Shown here one piece after another: positions 32,819 through 42,164 of a stretch of DNA of 64,000 nucleotides. Numbering within the stretch: the first letter of the stretch is position 1; the number at the start of each line of letters is the position of its first letter. The notes beneath the pieces were generated by a model. The model was not told the origin of the DNA. It worked only from the letters and a program-made list of their open reading frames with translations, and did not search any database. The position numbers were made by a program, and so were the translations under genes. The DNA lies in contig NZ_QNRH01000008.1 of assembly GCF_003314995.1 (NCBI RefSeq), forward strand, positions 100,278-164,277. The letters run 5' to 3'. This stretch comes from Pseudochrobactrum asaccharolyticum. Lineage in GTDB: Bacteria; Pseudomonadota; Alphaproteobacteria; Rhizobiales; Rhizobiaceae.

Positions 32819-35800
32819 TCAGAACTCGAAGATCGAGCGGAAAATACCGGGTGCAATAACCGAAATCGGATTGACGATAATATTCGGCTGCTTGGCGTTC
32901 CCTGCCAGCTTGTAGGTAATCCCGATCAAACCGCGATCGCGACCATTGCCAAGAATTGCACCCAGAACCGGAACCTCGCCGAACAGGCGGTTGAGGCCAT
33001 AGGCAGGCATGAATGTACCGGTAACAGACATATTGCCGTTACGGTCATACAGAACACCCTGAAAAGTCGCGCCGATCAGCGGCCCGCGGATCACACCATT
33101 TTTCAGCGTCAGATAGCCGGAGCCTTTTTCGATCTGCGCATAACCACGCTCAAAATCCACCCGCGTCACATCAATATTCTTGTTTACAGCCTGACTAAGA
33201 CTCTTACCACCACTGGAGCTGCTGGAAACCAGCTTATCGAGACGCGGCTCATTGATCACCGAGAAATCACGGGCATCAATATTCCCGTAAAGCGGCCCTT
33301 TGCCCTGCGAGGTCAGATTGACCGTTATTTTGCCGCCGCGCATCTTATCGTAGAAATCAAAAAACCGCAGCACAGCGCCCGCATTGGCCGAGCTGAGTGC
33401 CACAGAACTGGCATCATTCTGACTGCTGGAAGTGGCGCTGACCTGCGCATTATTCGAAGTTACAGCGTTCAGCGACACACCGGAGACTTTCGCCCCTGCG
33501 GTCTCGTAAGACACAGTAACATTGCGCAGGCTCTCGTCATAAAAGCCTTTAACATCATCAATCTGGGCATTCACAACGATGCGTGGAATAACTCCGCCCT
33601 TGCCTTGGCGGTCTTTCTTCTCATCCACATTGCCGGAAACAGCCTGCTGGATCAGCGCCCGCGCATCAAAAGCCTTGCCGCGCACATCGGCACGGAAGCC
33701 ATTACCGGATTTGCGCACCTCAAGACTCAGATCATCATTGCGTGTCAGATTAAGCTTACGGATACTTGCTGATTGCAATTCGTTATTCTCAAGTGTCAGA
33801 TCACCGTTAACGTGAAATCCTGTGCCACCAAAGACGAAGTTGCGCACTAGTACCGGCCCTTTGCCATCCTTCGGCAGCTTCAGATCAAGTGTCAGTTTTG
33901 CCGGAATGCCTGAGCCTTTTTTCCAGCCGAGCCAAGGCAGGCTCACTTCGGTCTTGCCAAGATCGGCAGAGATTTTGCGTGTATCGCCCTGCTCTTCACC
34001 CAAATCCAGTGTCAGAGGACCTTTGAATATTTCATTCAAAGCCGGATACTGGGCAGCGCGGGTTTTGTCATCCAATTCCAGCCGCACATTCTGCTGGCGC
34101 TTGATCGTCGTATCAGCCAAAGGCTCAATCAGTGATAATTTGGCCGGAATATTATTGAGCTTTGCTGTGGCATCGATCTTAGCCACATCCTCATTCACGC
34201 TCAGCTTGCCGTTCGCCTGTGTCACAGTCTGCCCGTTGAACGGCTTTTTCATTGCCACATCATTGAACGCCAGATCGGCCTGCCATTGCAGGCTTTCTTT
34301 CGGGGCATTTTTCGTCACTGAAAAAGCCACTTTGACCTTGGCATCCACATTGCCGCTCAAATCTTCCGCACTGAAAGGTAATTTACGCAGTGCATTGATC
34401 GGCTTGTAGCCCACCAGCTCTGTAATCGCGGATGCCTCACCGTTCAGATCAAGATCAAGATCGGCAATCACCGGACGCTGGCGTCCCCACGGTACAAATA
34501 ATGTGCCGCCATCAACATGGATGCTGCGATTGGCAGGCGTAAAGGCCGTACCTTTTTCAAGTTTGATGGTTGTATGGGCACCACGCACCGCAATAGTGCC
34601 TGCAGCGTCACGCACCGGCGGTATTTCACCGATCACATCAAACCGCACACCTTCTACTTTAAAGTCCGCTTTAATATCCGATTCCGTGAGATCAGGCGGC
34701 AAACCCGGACCATTGAAATGCCCTGCGGCCAGCGCAATATCAATCCGGCCTTCAGTCATATGGCCACCGAAAAGATTTTTCAGCACCCAGTCACGCGCAC
34801 CGTCAGCCACATTCAGCGGCCAAAGCTGCTTGGCCTGCGCTACCGGCATCCCCGGAATACGCAGCATAAAGATCATCGCCGGAGAGCCATGACCAAAGAT
34901 CATACGCCCCTGCCCATAGAGCTCACCGGAATCGGTTTTGACATTCAGATCATTGAAATCAACACGGCTGGCATCCTGCATCAGCCGTCCGGCAATTTTC
35001 ACGCCAAATGGCAACGGTGCTTCCGCTGAATTTTCCGGCGCGCTGATCGCGCTGCGGGAAAGCAGTTCAAAACGGTAAGCCGGTTTTTCTGCAATATCTG
35101 CAACGGCTGGTGCAGGTGTATTCGTAATGGTTTCAGACGGCCGGATTTTCAGCGCCGGTAAGGTTTCAGCCTGTGAAGCCGCTTCAGAACCATTGGCAAT
35201 GCGCTCTGCCTGTTCACGGATTTTCTGTATCGCCTGCTCGGTATCGCTCACCGGCTCCAGACCAAAAGCACCTTCAAGCACAGTGGCTAAACCGCCGAGA
35301 TTGAGTTTCAGCGTTTTGATTTCCAGCTTTTCTTCACCGGCCACATGCTCAAAATCCAGCGCCAGATTGCCTTTGATCCCGCGCTCGCGCCCCATATCAA
35401 CGGTCGCGTCATCCAAAACCAGCTTGCCGGATAATATTTCTTTATGTTCCGCTGTTTCAGCCCGTCCGGATAAAGATACCGACGCCACGCTGTTGACGTG
35501 GAAATAAGCAGGATTCGGCCGGTCATCAGCAATTTTCGGCATCACCTCTTCCGGTGAACCAAGACTGACGGGAATATTGCTCAGTTTCAGCGCAAAATCT
35601 GAAGCATGTTTCGGATCATCCGAACGCGTCATTTCTGCTGTCAGCGCAGTGACTTTGCCCTGCCAGACAAATTCGGCATCAAGCGTTACTTTTTTCTCGG
35701 TCTGATTGACATGCGCATTGCGGATCAGAATTTCCTGATCCTTATTCATCGCACGGAAGGCAAAGGTCACATCATGCATGGCAATGGCTTTGGTGCCACG

Positions 35801-36466
35801 CAGATCAAGCAGAGCCAATGTCTGGTCAATCCCTTCAAACACCTCGCGCGACAGCAGATCAAAATCAACCAGCCCCCTGTCATTCAGCGGCAGACGGATA
35901 AAAGGCTTAGGCTTATCGTTGTTTTCTTCCAGCCGGATAACAGCATCACCAAGCTCAACACGTGCCACCTGAATGGAGCCTGTCAGCAGCGGCAGCGGTG
36001 CTAAACCCAGCTTAACCACACCGAGTTTTTCGACGGAAATGTCTTTAATACTGCTCTCAAGTGCCACATCTCGGGCTTCAAGCGCGAGTTGACGATTACT
36101 GTCCAGTGACACATGCGCTTCGCTGATTGAAACACCGGCATCAGGCCCCAATATCGTTTGCAGGCGCTGCTGTGCTTCATCACGCAGCATCTCACTGCTG
36201 ATACCCGAGCGCAAAACCAGAAAACCAATCCCCGCCAGCACAATCAGCGCAAAGCTGACAGATGCAAAAGCACGCCAGCATTTTGCGGCAAAACTTTTGC
36301 GTTTGCGGCGGGCTTTCCGCGCAGCTTTTCTGTTCAGTACCGCATTATAATCAGGGCAGTCTTTCAGCACAGCTTTATTGTCAGCTCCCGCACCGGATGA
36401 CGGGTACTGATCCAGATGCTGGATGTCGCGCTTATTGAAGCGGATTTTTCTCGGTTTGTCTTTCAA
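32819..36466 (-). CDS. Large AsmA/YhdP-like envelope protein
   Basis: 1215 residues. A basic cytoplasmic N-terminus (RKAARKARRKRKSFAAKCWR, about 45-65) is followed by a single membrane helix (ASVSFALIVLAGIGFLVL) and a long periplasmic region rich in beta-strand repeats, as in the AsmA/TamB/YhdP group that bridges the envelope and moves phospholipids. RDWVLKNLFGGHMTEGRIDI and the C-terminal LNRLFGEVPVLGAILGNGRD are typical of DUF3971/AsmA-like tails. The start is TTG 36466: no ATG exists before the helix and an in-frame stop lies 12 bases upstream, so it is uncertain. It is divergent from bcp. Role in outer-membrane lipid homeostasis is inferred from the family. Confidence 0.82.
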   Translation of the reverse strand: MKDKPRKIRFNKRDIQHLDQYPSSGAGADNKAVLKDCPDYNAVLNRKAARKARRKRKSFAAKCWRAFASVSFALIVLAGIGFLVLRSGISSEMLRDEAQQRLQTILGPDAGVSISEAHVSLDSNRQLALEARDVALESSIKDISVEKLGVVKLGLAPLPLLTGSIQVARVELGDAVIRLEENNDKPKPFIRLPLNDRGLVDFDLLSREVFEGIDQTLALLDLRGTKAIAMHDVTFAFRAMNKDQEILIRNAHVNQTEKKVTLDAEFVWQGKVTALTAEMTRSDDPKHASDFALKLSNIPVSLGSPEEVMPKIADDRPNPAYFHVNSVASVSLSGRAETAEHKEILSGKLVLDDATVDMGRERGIKGNLALDFEHVAGEEKLEIKTLKLNLGGLATVLEGAFGLEPVSDTEQAIQKIREQAERIANGSEAASQAETLPALKIRPSETITNTPAPAVADIAEKPAYRFELLSRSAISAPENSAEAPLPFGVKIAGRLMQDASRVDFNDLNVKTDSGELYGQGRMIFGHGSPAMIFMLRIPGMPVAQAKQLWPLNVADGARDWVLKNLFGGHMTEGRIDIALAAGHFNGPGLPPDLTESDIKADFKVEGVRFDVIGEIPPVRDAAGTIAVRGAHTTIKLEKGTAFTPANRSIHVDGGTLFVPWGRQRPVIADLDLDLNGEASAITELVGYKPINALRKLPFSAEDLSGNVDAKVKVAFSVTKNAPKESLQWQADLAFNDVAMKKPFNGQTVTQANGKLSVNEDVAKIDATAKLNNIPAKLSLIEPLADTTIKRQQNVRLELDDKTRAAQYPALNEIFKGPLTLDLGEEQGDTRKISADLGKTEVSLPWLGWKKGSGIPAKLTLDLKLPKDGKGPVLVRNFVFGGTGFHVNGDLTLENNELQSASIRKLNLTRNDDLSLEVRKSGNGFRADVRGKAFDARALIQQAVSGNVDEKKDRQGKGGVIPRIVVNAQIDDVKGFYDESLRNVTVSYETAGAKVSGVSLNAVTSNNAQVSATSSSQNDASSVALSSANAGAVLRFFDFYDKMRGGKITVNLTSQGKGPLYGNIDARDFSVINEPRLDKLVSSSSSGGKSLSQAVNKNIDVTRVDFERGYAQIEKGSGYLTLKNGVIRGPLIGATFQGVLYDRNGNMSVTGTFMPAYGLNRLFGEVPVLGAILGNGRDRGLIGITYKLAGNAKQPNIIVNPISVIAPGIFRSIFEF

Positions 36467-36820
36467 AAACTTAAATCACTATCCGGTTTGTCTGCATCTG
36501 ACCTGCATAACTTTCAAAAGAAAATATGCGTTCAGCCGAAACGAAATCAGAGCAATCTGTTCCGCATAAATGAATCGTCATTTCAAAGCCTTGATAAAAA
36601 ACAAAATCCCAGAAACAACAGATGATTACAAGTCACAGGCCGCAATCAAATCACTTTGCCCCTGTAAAAACACTACTGATAAAAATGCAGCTCGCTTTTC
36701 CTGTCACCGGAATTTGCCTGATGCCTGTCTGTCAGTAAAATCACACTATTCATCAGGCTGAATCATTCGTTTAGTGTTATTGCTTAATCAGCCCGATTAA
36801 AGATGAAGAAAGGCGCTCTT
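36467..36820. promoter_or_regulatory. Divergent promoter region of the AsmA-like gene and bcp
   Basis: 354 bp without a supported gene. It must hold the promoters of both flanking genes. AT-rich; an OxyR-type site was not recognised by eye. Confidence 0.4.
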
Positions 36821-37330
36821 ATGACCAAAGAAACGGACAATGCCGCAAATATCGTAGAAAGCACAGCTTTGCAGGCAGGTGATACTGCTCCGGCATTCTC
36901 TCTTCCAAAAAACGGTGATGACACGCTTTCATCAGCTACACTGCAAGGCAAAGCCTATGTTTTGTATTTTTACCCTAAAGATGACACCAGCGGCTGTACC
37001 CGTGAAGCAATTGATTTCAGTGCATTGAAACCGCAATTTGATGCCATCGGTGTCAGTATTATCGGCGTCTCACCCGACAGCACAGTCAAACATGACAAGT
37101 TTATCAATAAACACGATCTTGCTGTTGAATTGCTGGCAGATGAAGAAAAATCTCTCAGCACTGCCTACGGCGTCTGGGTGCAAAAGAGTATGTATGGCCG
37201 CAAATATATGGGTATTGAGCGTTCCACCTTCCTGATCGGCAAGGATGGTAAAGTCGCGCAGGTCTGGCGCAAGGTTAAAGTTGCCGGTCATGCAGAGGCA
37301 GTACTGGAAGCTGCCCGCGTATTAAACTGA
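36821..37330 (+). CDS. bcp: Thiol peroxidase, Bcp/PrxQ family
   Basis: 169 residues from ATG 36821 (GAAAGGCG about 9 nt upstream; an ATG at 36803 is less well placed). It reduces hydrogen peroxide and organic peroxides using thioredoxin. The peroxidatic Cys is in YPKDDTSGCTREAIDF, preceded by the PxxxT-type turn. The residue five after it, a resolving Cys in many Bcp (C-x4-C), is Ile here, so it is probably a 1-Cys form or uses another resolving thiol; no other cysteine is seen in the chain. SMYGRKYMGIERSTFLI supplies the active-site Arg. Confidence 0.9.
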   Translation: MTKETDNAANIVESTALQAGDTAPAFSLPKNGDDTLSSATLQGKAYVLYFYPKDDTSGCTREAIDFSALKPQFDAIGVSIIGVSPDSTVKHDKFINKHDLAVELLADEEKSLSTAYGVWVQKSMYGRKYMGIERSTFLIGKDGKVAQVWRKVKVAGHAEAVLEAARVLN

Positions 37331-37657
37331 CAATTATGTCAGTAAAAGAAACCCTTTATTAACGCTGTAACGGTGTATGATCTGAGCAACAGTCCAGAAC
37401 AGTTTTACCCATGAGCACAGTTTGTTATAGTTGCAGCATTTCCAGCAAAAGTGGGAACCGGTTTTGCGCTGGATAATGCGTAATAAAGAAGAGACAGAGC
37501 GGTTCTACGCTTCAAAGTTACTAGAACCGCTCTGGAAGTGATCCGCTCAAACGGCAAGTTCAAGGCAGCAAAGGCAGCATATTCTGCCATATAAAACCCG
37601 CAAACCTGTCTGAAAGCTAATCACAGAACTGCTTTTTTTTGCGAAAGGCAGAACATC
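37331..37657. other. Intergenic region with RIME-like repeat copy C
   Basis: 327 bp; the only recognisable structure is the repeat at 37436-37533. No gene supported. Confidence 0.5.
37436..37533 (+). repeat. RIME-like intergenic mosaic repeat, copy C
   Basis: GCATTTCCAGCAAAAGTGGG, ACCGGTTTTGCG, GGATAATGCGTAATAA and a closing AGAGCGGTTC...GAACCGCTCT stem; same orientation and module order as copy A. Confidence 0.75.
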
Positions 37658-38038
37658 ATGCAGGCTCTACGGGATAAGACGATGTCAGTCACAGGTAAGA
37701 TCATGATCCGTAACGGTTCAAAAAAATCCGCCTCTGCTACACTGCTGCGCTTACTACGCCGTGCGGGTAATTTTCTGCTGGCCGGTCTGCTTGGATACAG
37801 CATAGGCGCCAGTGCACTTGTTGCCGGTGCTTTGGCGGCATCCGTGCTGTCTGCACAGGCTCCCTTGTCTGAAACGGGCCTGACATTGCAAACAGAACAA
37901 ACAGTTGCGGCACAACCAATGCCGCCAATGCCGGATCAGGTCTATGATGCGCGGTTCCATGAAGGCGCTGCTGATCTTGAGCGGCCTGCCAGCTTTGCCG
38001 GTATCGACCCTTTCATCACCGGCCCAGTCCCTAAATAA
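37658..38038 (+). CDS. Small membrane or secreted protein, unknown
   Basis: 126 residues from ATG 37658 (GAAAGG upstream); an ATG at 37682 is also possible. A basic N-terminus (RNGSKKSASATLLRLLRRAG) precedes one hydrophobic segment (LAGLLGYSIGASALVAGALA, residues about 48-68), then a Pro/Gln-rich tail including QPMPPMPDQVYD. It could be a signal-anchored inner-membrane protein with a short periplasmic tail. No family recognised. Convergent with prfB across a strong terminator. Confidence 0.6.
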   Translation: MQALRDKTMSVTGKIMIRNGSKKSASATLLRLLRRAGNFLLAGLLGYSIGASALVAGALAASVLSAQAPLSETGLTLQTEQTVAAQPMPPMPDQVYDARFHEGAADLERPASFAGIDPFITGPVPK

Positions 38039-38050
38039 CAGATTATAAAA

Positions 38051-38088
38051 AAAGCCGCCGGTGAGATAATCTCACCGGCGGCTTTTTT
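38051..38088. terminator. Strong bidirectional terminator
   Basis: 15-bp stem AAAGCCGCCGGTGAG / CTCACCGGCGGCTTT with loop ATAAT, flanked by A-run and T-run; between the small membrane protein and prfB. Confidence 0.92.
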
Positions 38089-38106
38089 GTTCTTTAATGC
38101 AGGAGA

Positions 38107-39235
38107 TTAGTCAATATCCTGTACGTCGGTCTGTGTGCCATGCACGCGCTGTGCCAATGCCGCTTCCATGAATTCGTCCAGATCACCATCCAGAACATCA
38201 TCAGGGCTTGTGCTTTCAACGCCGGTACGCAAATCTTTGACCAGCTGATAAGGCTGCATGACATAAGAGCGAATCTGATGTCCCCAACCAATATCGGTCT
38301 TGGAAGAGTTGATCTCGTTGGCAGCATCTTCACGCTTCTTCAGCTCTTCTTCGTAAAGACGCGCACGAAGCATCGACCAGGCCTGCTCACGGTTTTTATG
38401 CTGCGAGCGCTGTGTCTGACACTGCACCACAATACCGGTCGCAATATGCGTAATACGAACCGCAGAGTCGGTGGTGTTAACGTGCTGACCACCGGCACCG
38501 GAGGCGCGGTAGGTATCAATACGAACATCCGATTCTGACACCGCAACTTCAATATTGTCGTCGATCACCGGATAGACCCAGATACTGGCAAAAGACGTAT
38601 GACGACGGGCATTCGAATCGAATGGTGAAATACGCACCAGACGATGCACGCCTGATTCTGTTTTCAGCATACCGTAGCTGTTATGACCCTTCACGAGGAT
38701 CGTCGCGGATTTGATACCCGCTTCTTCCCCGTTCTGAATTTCCAGAACTTCTACTTTACGGCCATCGCGCTCACCCCAGCGCGAATACATGCGCAGCAGA
38801 ATGGACGCCCAGTCCTGACTTTCTGTACCACCGGCACCGGCATGCACTTCCAGATAAGCATCATTGCCGTCAGCTTCACCGCTGAGCAGCATTTCAATCT
38901 GGCGCTTATCAAGGTCAGCCTTAATCGCACGGATACCGTTTTCCGCATCGGTGATGATGGACTTATCGCCCTCTTCCTCACCCATAGCAATCAGCTCGAT
39001 ATTGTCTTCGAGCGAACGGGTCAGTGCAAGAATACCGTTGATACTATCGTCCAGCTGCTGGCGCTCACGCATCAGCTTCTGGGCTTCCTGCGGGTCATTC
39101 CACAGGGTCGGATCTTCGGCACGGCTGTTCAGGTATTCGAGTTTCTTCAGTGACTGATCCCAGTCAAAGATGCCTCCTCAGCAGGCTTATGGCCTGCTTG
39201 ATTTCGACAACCAAGTTCTCAATCTCGGCACGCAT
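38107..39235 (-). CDS. prfB: Peptide chain release factor 2, made by programmed +1 frameshift
   Basis: About 375 residues. Translation starts at ATG 39235 and reads 23 codons (MRAEIENLVVEIKQAISLLR, then RHL), meets TGA at 39166-39164 and shifts +1 to continue as DWDQSLKKLEYLNSRAEDP through the frame ending at 38107. RF2 releases finished proteins at UGA and UAA. The stop-recognition motif SPF lies in VRISPFDSNARRHTSFAS and the catalytic GGQ in RASGAGGQHVNTTDSA. The shift lets RF2 level control its own synthesis: low RF2 means slow reading of UGA and more shifting. The second part alone would look like a 321-residue gene starting too late. Confidence 0.93.
39163..39178 (-). promoter_or_regulatory. 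prfB frameshift site with internal Shine-Dalgarno
   Basis: On the minus strand AGGAGG-CAT-CTT-TGA-C: the Shine-Dalgarno-like AGGAGG (39173-39178) lies three bases before the slippery CTT (39167-39169), followed by in-frame TGA. Spacing and sequence match the classical E. coli prfB site (AGGGGG-TAT-CTT-TGA-C). Confidence 0.95.
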
Positions 39236-39290
39236 AGCTGCGGCTCCTTTGTCAGTCTTAAATAATTTCGTGTCAGTGCCTGACTTTAAC

Positions 39291-39329
39291 AAAAAAGCAT
39301 ACAGGCACTGCTCAGAGTGCCTGTATGCT
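39291..39329 (-). terminator. Rho-independent terminator of mrcA
   Basis: AGCATACAGGCACT / AGTGCCTGTATGCT, 14-bp perfect stem, 6-nt loop; leftwards it ends in six Ts. Hence prfB must have its own promoter in the 55 bp left of it or within. Confidence 0.9.
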
Positions 39330-39382
39330 GATTGCGATAAAGCCTGTCAATATTTCAGGCGATATTTCCCGTCATCACAGTC

Positions 39383-41845
39383 TTAATAAAGACCGCCCGA
39401 GCCGGAATTGATTGCCTTATTGGCCTGCGGTGACTGCGGCTGAACCGGTGAACCTTCCTGGAAACTATCCGCACCGATAACAGAATAGCTGTCTGCAGGT
39501 CCTGTTCCCGGTTTAAAGGCTTCCATAATCACATCAGGACCACCCGGTGTTGCACGCATACCTGTACGACGGTTAATCGCGATCATGGTCATGCCTTCAG
39601 GCACACGGAAATCAACCTTCGGCGTATTTGCCAGAGCAACGGTCATGAAGTCTTTGAAAACCGGAACAGCAAGGCCGGAACCTGTACCACCACGCCCCAG
39701 CGGTGCAGGCTGATCCATACCGAGGTAAAGACCGACAACCATATCCGGCGTGAAACCAACAAACCACGCATCTTTTTCATCATTTGTCGTACCGGTTTTA
39801 CCCGCGAGCGGACGGTTTAGGCTCATCAGCATACGGGCAGTACCGCGCTTAACAACGCCTTCCATCATCGAAGTGATCTGATAAGCGGTCATCGGATCAA
39901 GCACCTGATCACGATCATCGATCAGCTCAGGCTCTTCCTGATTACTCCACTCTTCAGCATTACAATTCTGACACTGACGCATATCATGTTTGAAAATGGT
40001 CTTGCCGTAGCGATCCTGCACACGGTCAATCATCGAAGGCGTGATCGAACGCCCGCCATTCGCCATAATCGAATAACCGGTAACCATACGCAGCACAGTG
40101 GTTTCACCGGCACCGAGTGACATGGAAAGCACCGGCATCATCTTGTCATAGATGCCGAAGCGCTCTGCATATTCCGCAACGGTTTTCATGCCCATATCCT
40201 GTGCCAGACGCACAGTCATCAGGTTACGTGACTGTTCAATACCGTAGCGCAGTGTCGAAGGGCCGGAGAATTTACCGGAATAGTTTTTCGGGCTCCAGAC
40301 ACCGAGTGCCCCGCCCTGATTGACCGAGATCGGACCATCCAGCACCACGGATGCCGGTGTATAACCATTATCCAGTGCTGCCGCATAAACAAACGGCTTG
40401 AAAGATGAACCCGGCTGACGATAGGCCTGCGTTGCACGGTTGAATTCTGACTGTGCATAGGAGAAGCCGCCAACCATTGCCAAAACACGACCGGTATGCG
40501 GATCCATAGCAACCAGTGCACCGGAAATTTTTGGCACCTGACGCAGACGATAGGCGTTACCGTCTTTTTTCTCGACATAGATTACATCGCCGACATCAAG
40601 CACACCGCCCGGAGATTTGGCCGTTGAGCGCTTGCCTGCGATATTCATGCGCATTGCCCATTTCATATCGGCAGCGGCTACACGACCGGTCACGCGTTCT
40701 TCACTGATTTTTCCCGAAGGATCGCGGACAGGCTGAAGACCGATTTCGAGCGCATCCGGCGTCGCATCCAGAACCACCGCCAAATGCCATTCAGGCACGT
40801 CGGTCAGTCCGGCAACCTCGCCGAGTTCTTGCCCCCAGTCGGTATTCATAGACAGTTTCTTCACAGGACCGCGATAGCCCTGCGCTTCGTCATAACGGAT
40901 AAAACCGTTGTGCAATGTCTTACGCGCCTTGATCTGCAACTGCGGATCAAGCGTTGTACGAACCGAAAGCCCGCCTTCAAGCAGAGAAGCATTGCCATAA
41001 CGCGAAACGATCTGACGACGCACTTCCTCAGCGAAATACTCGCTGGCGAACAGACGTTCATCGGCATTATGCGGTTTCACGCCAAGCGGCGTTTCTTTGG
41101 CTTCTTTGGCATCTTCTGCACTGATGAAACCGTTTTCCGCCATACGCTCGATAACCCAGTTGCGGCGCTCCAAAGCGCGCTGCGCATAGCGATACGGATG
41201 GTAGTTTGCAGGGCCTTTGAGCAATGCTGCCAGATAGGCAGATTCGCTGATGGTCAACTCATTCACGGACTTGTCAAAATAGGTCAGCGCGGCACCGGCA
41301 ATACCGTAGGCGCCCATACCGAAGAACATTTCATTGAGATACAGCTCAAGAATCTGGTCTTTGGTGAAAGTACGCTCCATGCGCAGCGCAACAATCGCTT
41401 CCTTGATTTTACGGTCATAAGTCTGCTCAGAAGAGAGCAGCATATTCTTCGCAACCTGCTGGGTGATCGTAGACGCACCGACAGGGCGACGGTCATTACC
41501 GGTCAGCTTATTGACGATATTGGTGCTCATCGCACGGGTCAGACCGAGATAGTCCAAACCGTGATGCTGATAGAAGCTTTTATCTTCCGCAGAAACGAAT
41601 GCCGCCTTCACACGATCCGGCACAGCCTGAATCGGCAGAAACATGCGGCGTTCTTTATAATATTCAGCCATCAGACTACCGTCTGCAGCATGAACGCGCG
41701 TTGTCACCGGCGGCTCATATTTGGCCAGCACTTCGTAATCCGGCAGATCCTTGCTTATGCTGTTGACGAAGAAAGCAACGCCCCCCGCCACGATCAGCAT
41801 CAGCACCGTACCGATGCCGAAAAAATATCCGATAAGCCGTACCAT
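39383..41845 (-). CDS. mrcA: Penicillin-binding protein 1A (bifunctional)
   Basis: 820 residues. Residues 1-28 form a membrane anchor. The glycosyltransferase domain (about 50-230) has AAFVSAEDKSFYQHHGLDYL, GASTITQQVAKNMLLSSE and ELYLNEMFFGMGAYGIAGAA. The transpeptidase domain has the SxxK serine in YRQPGSSFKPFVYAAAL, SRN in EQSRNLMTVRLAQDMGM, and KTGTTNDEKDAWFVGFTP. It polymerises and cross-links peptidoglycan from the outer face of the inner membrane. C-terminal ~45 residues are Pro/Gln/Ser-rich. It lies between prfB and the amidase gene, the usual rhizobial order. Confidence 0.95.
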   Translation of the reverse strand: MVRLIGYFFGIGTVLMLIVAGGVAFFVNSISKDLPDYEVLAKYEPPVTTRVHAADGSLMAEYYKERRMFLPIQAVPDRVKAAFVSAEDKSFYQHHGLDYLGLTRAMSTNIVNKLTGNDRRPVGASTITQQVAKNMLLSSEQTYDRKIKEAIVALRMERTFTKDQILELYLNEMFFGMGAYGIAGAALTYFDKSVNELTISESAYLAALLKGPANYHPYRYAQRALERRNWVIERMAENGFISAEDAKEAKETPLGVKPHNADERLFASEYFAEEVRRQIVSRYGNASLLEGGLSVRTTLDPQLQIKARKTLHNGFIRYDEAQGYRGPVKKLSMNTDWGQELGEVAGLTDVPEWHLAVVLDATPDALEIGLQPVRDPSGKISEERVTGRVAAADMKWAMRMNIAGKRSTAKSPGGVLDVGDVIYVEKKDGNAYRLRQVPKISGALVAMDPHTGRVLAMVGGFSYAQSEFNRATQAYRQPGSSFKPFVYAAALDNGYTPASVVLDGPISVNQGGALGVWSPKNYSGKFSGPSTLRYGIEQSRNLMTVRLAQDMGMKTVAEYAERFGIYDKMMPVLSMSLGAGETTVLRMVTGYSIMANGGRSITPSMIDRVQDRYGKTIFKHDMRQCQNCNAEEWSNQEEPELIDDRDQVLDPMTAYQITSMMEGVVKRGTARMLMSLNRPLAGKTGTTNDEKDAWFVGFTPDMVVGLYLGMDQPAPLGRGGTGSGLAVPVFKDFMTVALANTPKVDFRVPEGMTMIAINRRTGMRATPGGPDVIMEAFKPGTGPADSYSVIGADSFQEGSPVQPQSPQANKAINSGSGGLY

Positions 41846-42164
41846 ATTTTATCCGGTGTTCCGTTTCAGATTATCTGCATTATATATCATTAACTTAGTA
41901 AAAATTCACAGGCAAATTTAGCAGGCTTTGCAGCGCTAAACTATTTTATTCCTGTTGAACTCCTCCAAGCTGCCCACTCTTTACCCTGATCTGAGCAAAA
42001 ACCAAACCGCTCAACCAGAACAAATCAACAAACCATAGTCTGACAGAAATGTGCAAAGGGGTAGTGAACAGCAAATGCGTCAAAGACAAGATGAATTTAC
42101 TGTTTTTAACTCTTTATTCATTTCCGTGACACTTTTGACGCAACTTTAACAACAGATTTTGTTA
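41846..42164. promoter_or_regulatory. Intergenic region upstream of mrcA
   Basis: 319 bp with no supported gene; AT-rich, must contain the mrcA promoter. A weak repeat (TAACAACAGATTTTGTTA) near 42147 lies just past the amidase stop. Confidence 0.35.

Noticed and set aside
32804..33772. 322-codon open frame on the plus strand opposite the AsmA-like gene
   Set aside because: Antisense shadow of a clearly coding strand; no recognisable domain.
38107..39072. prfB as a pseudogene or truncated gene
   Set aside because: The apparent truncation is the programmed frameshift; leader frame, internal Shine-Dalgarno and slippery site are all intact.
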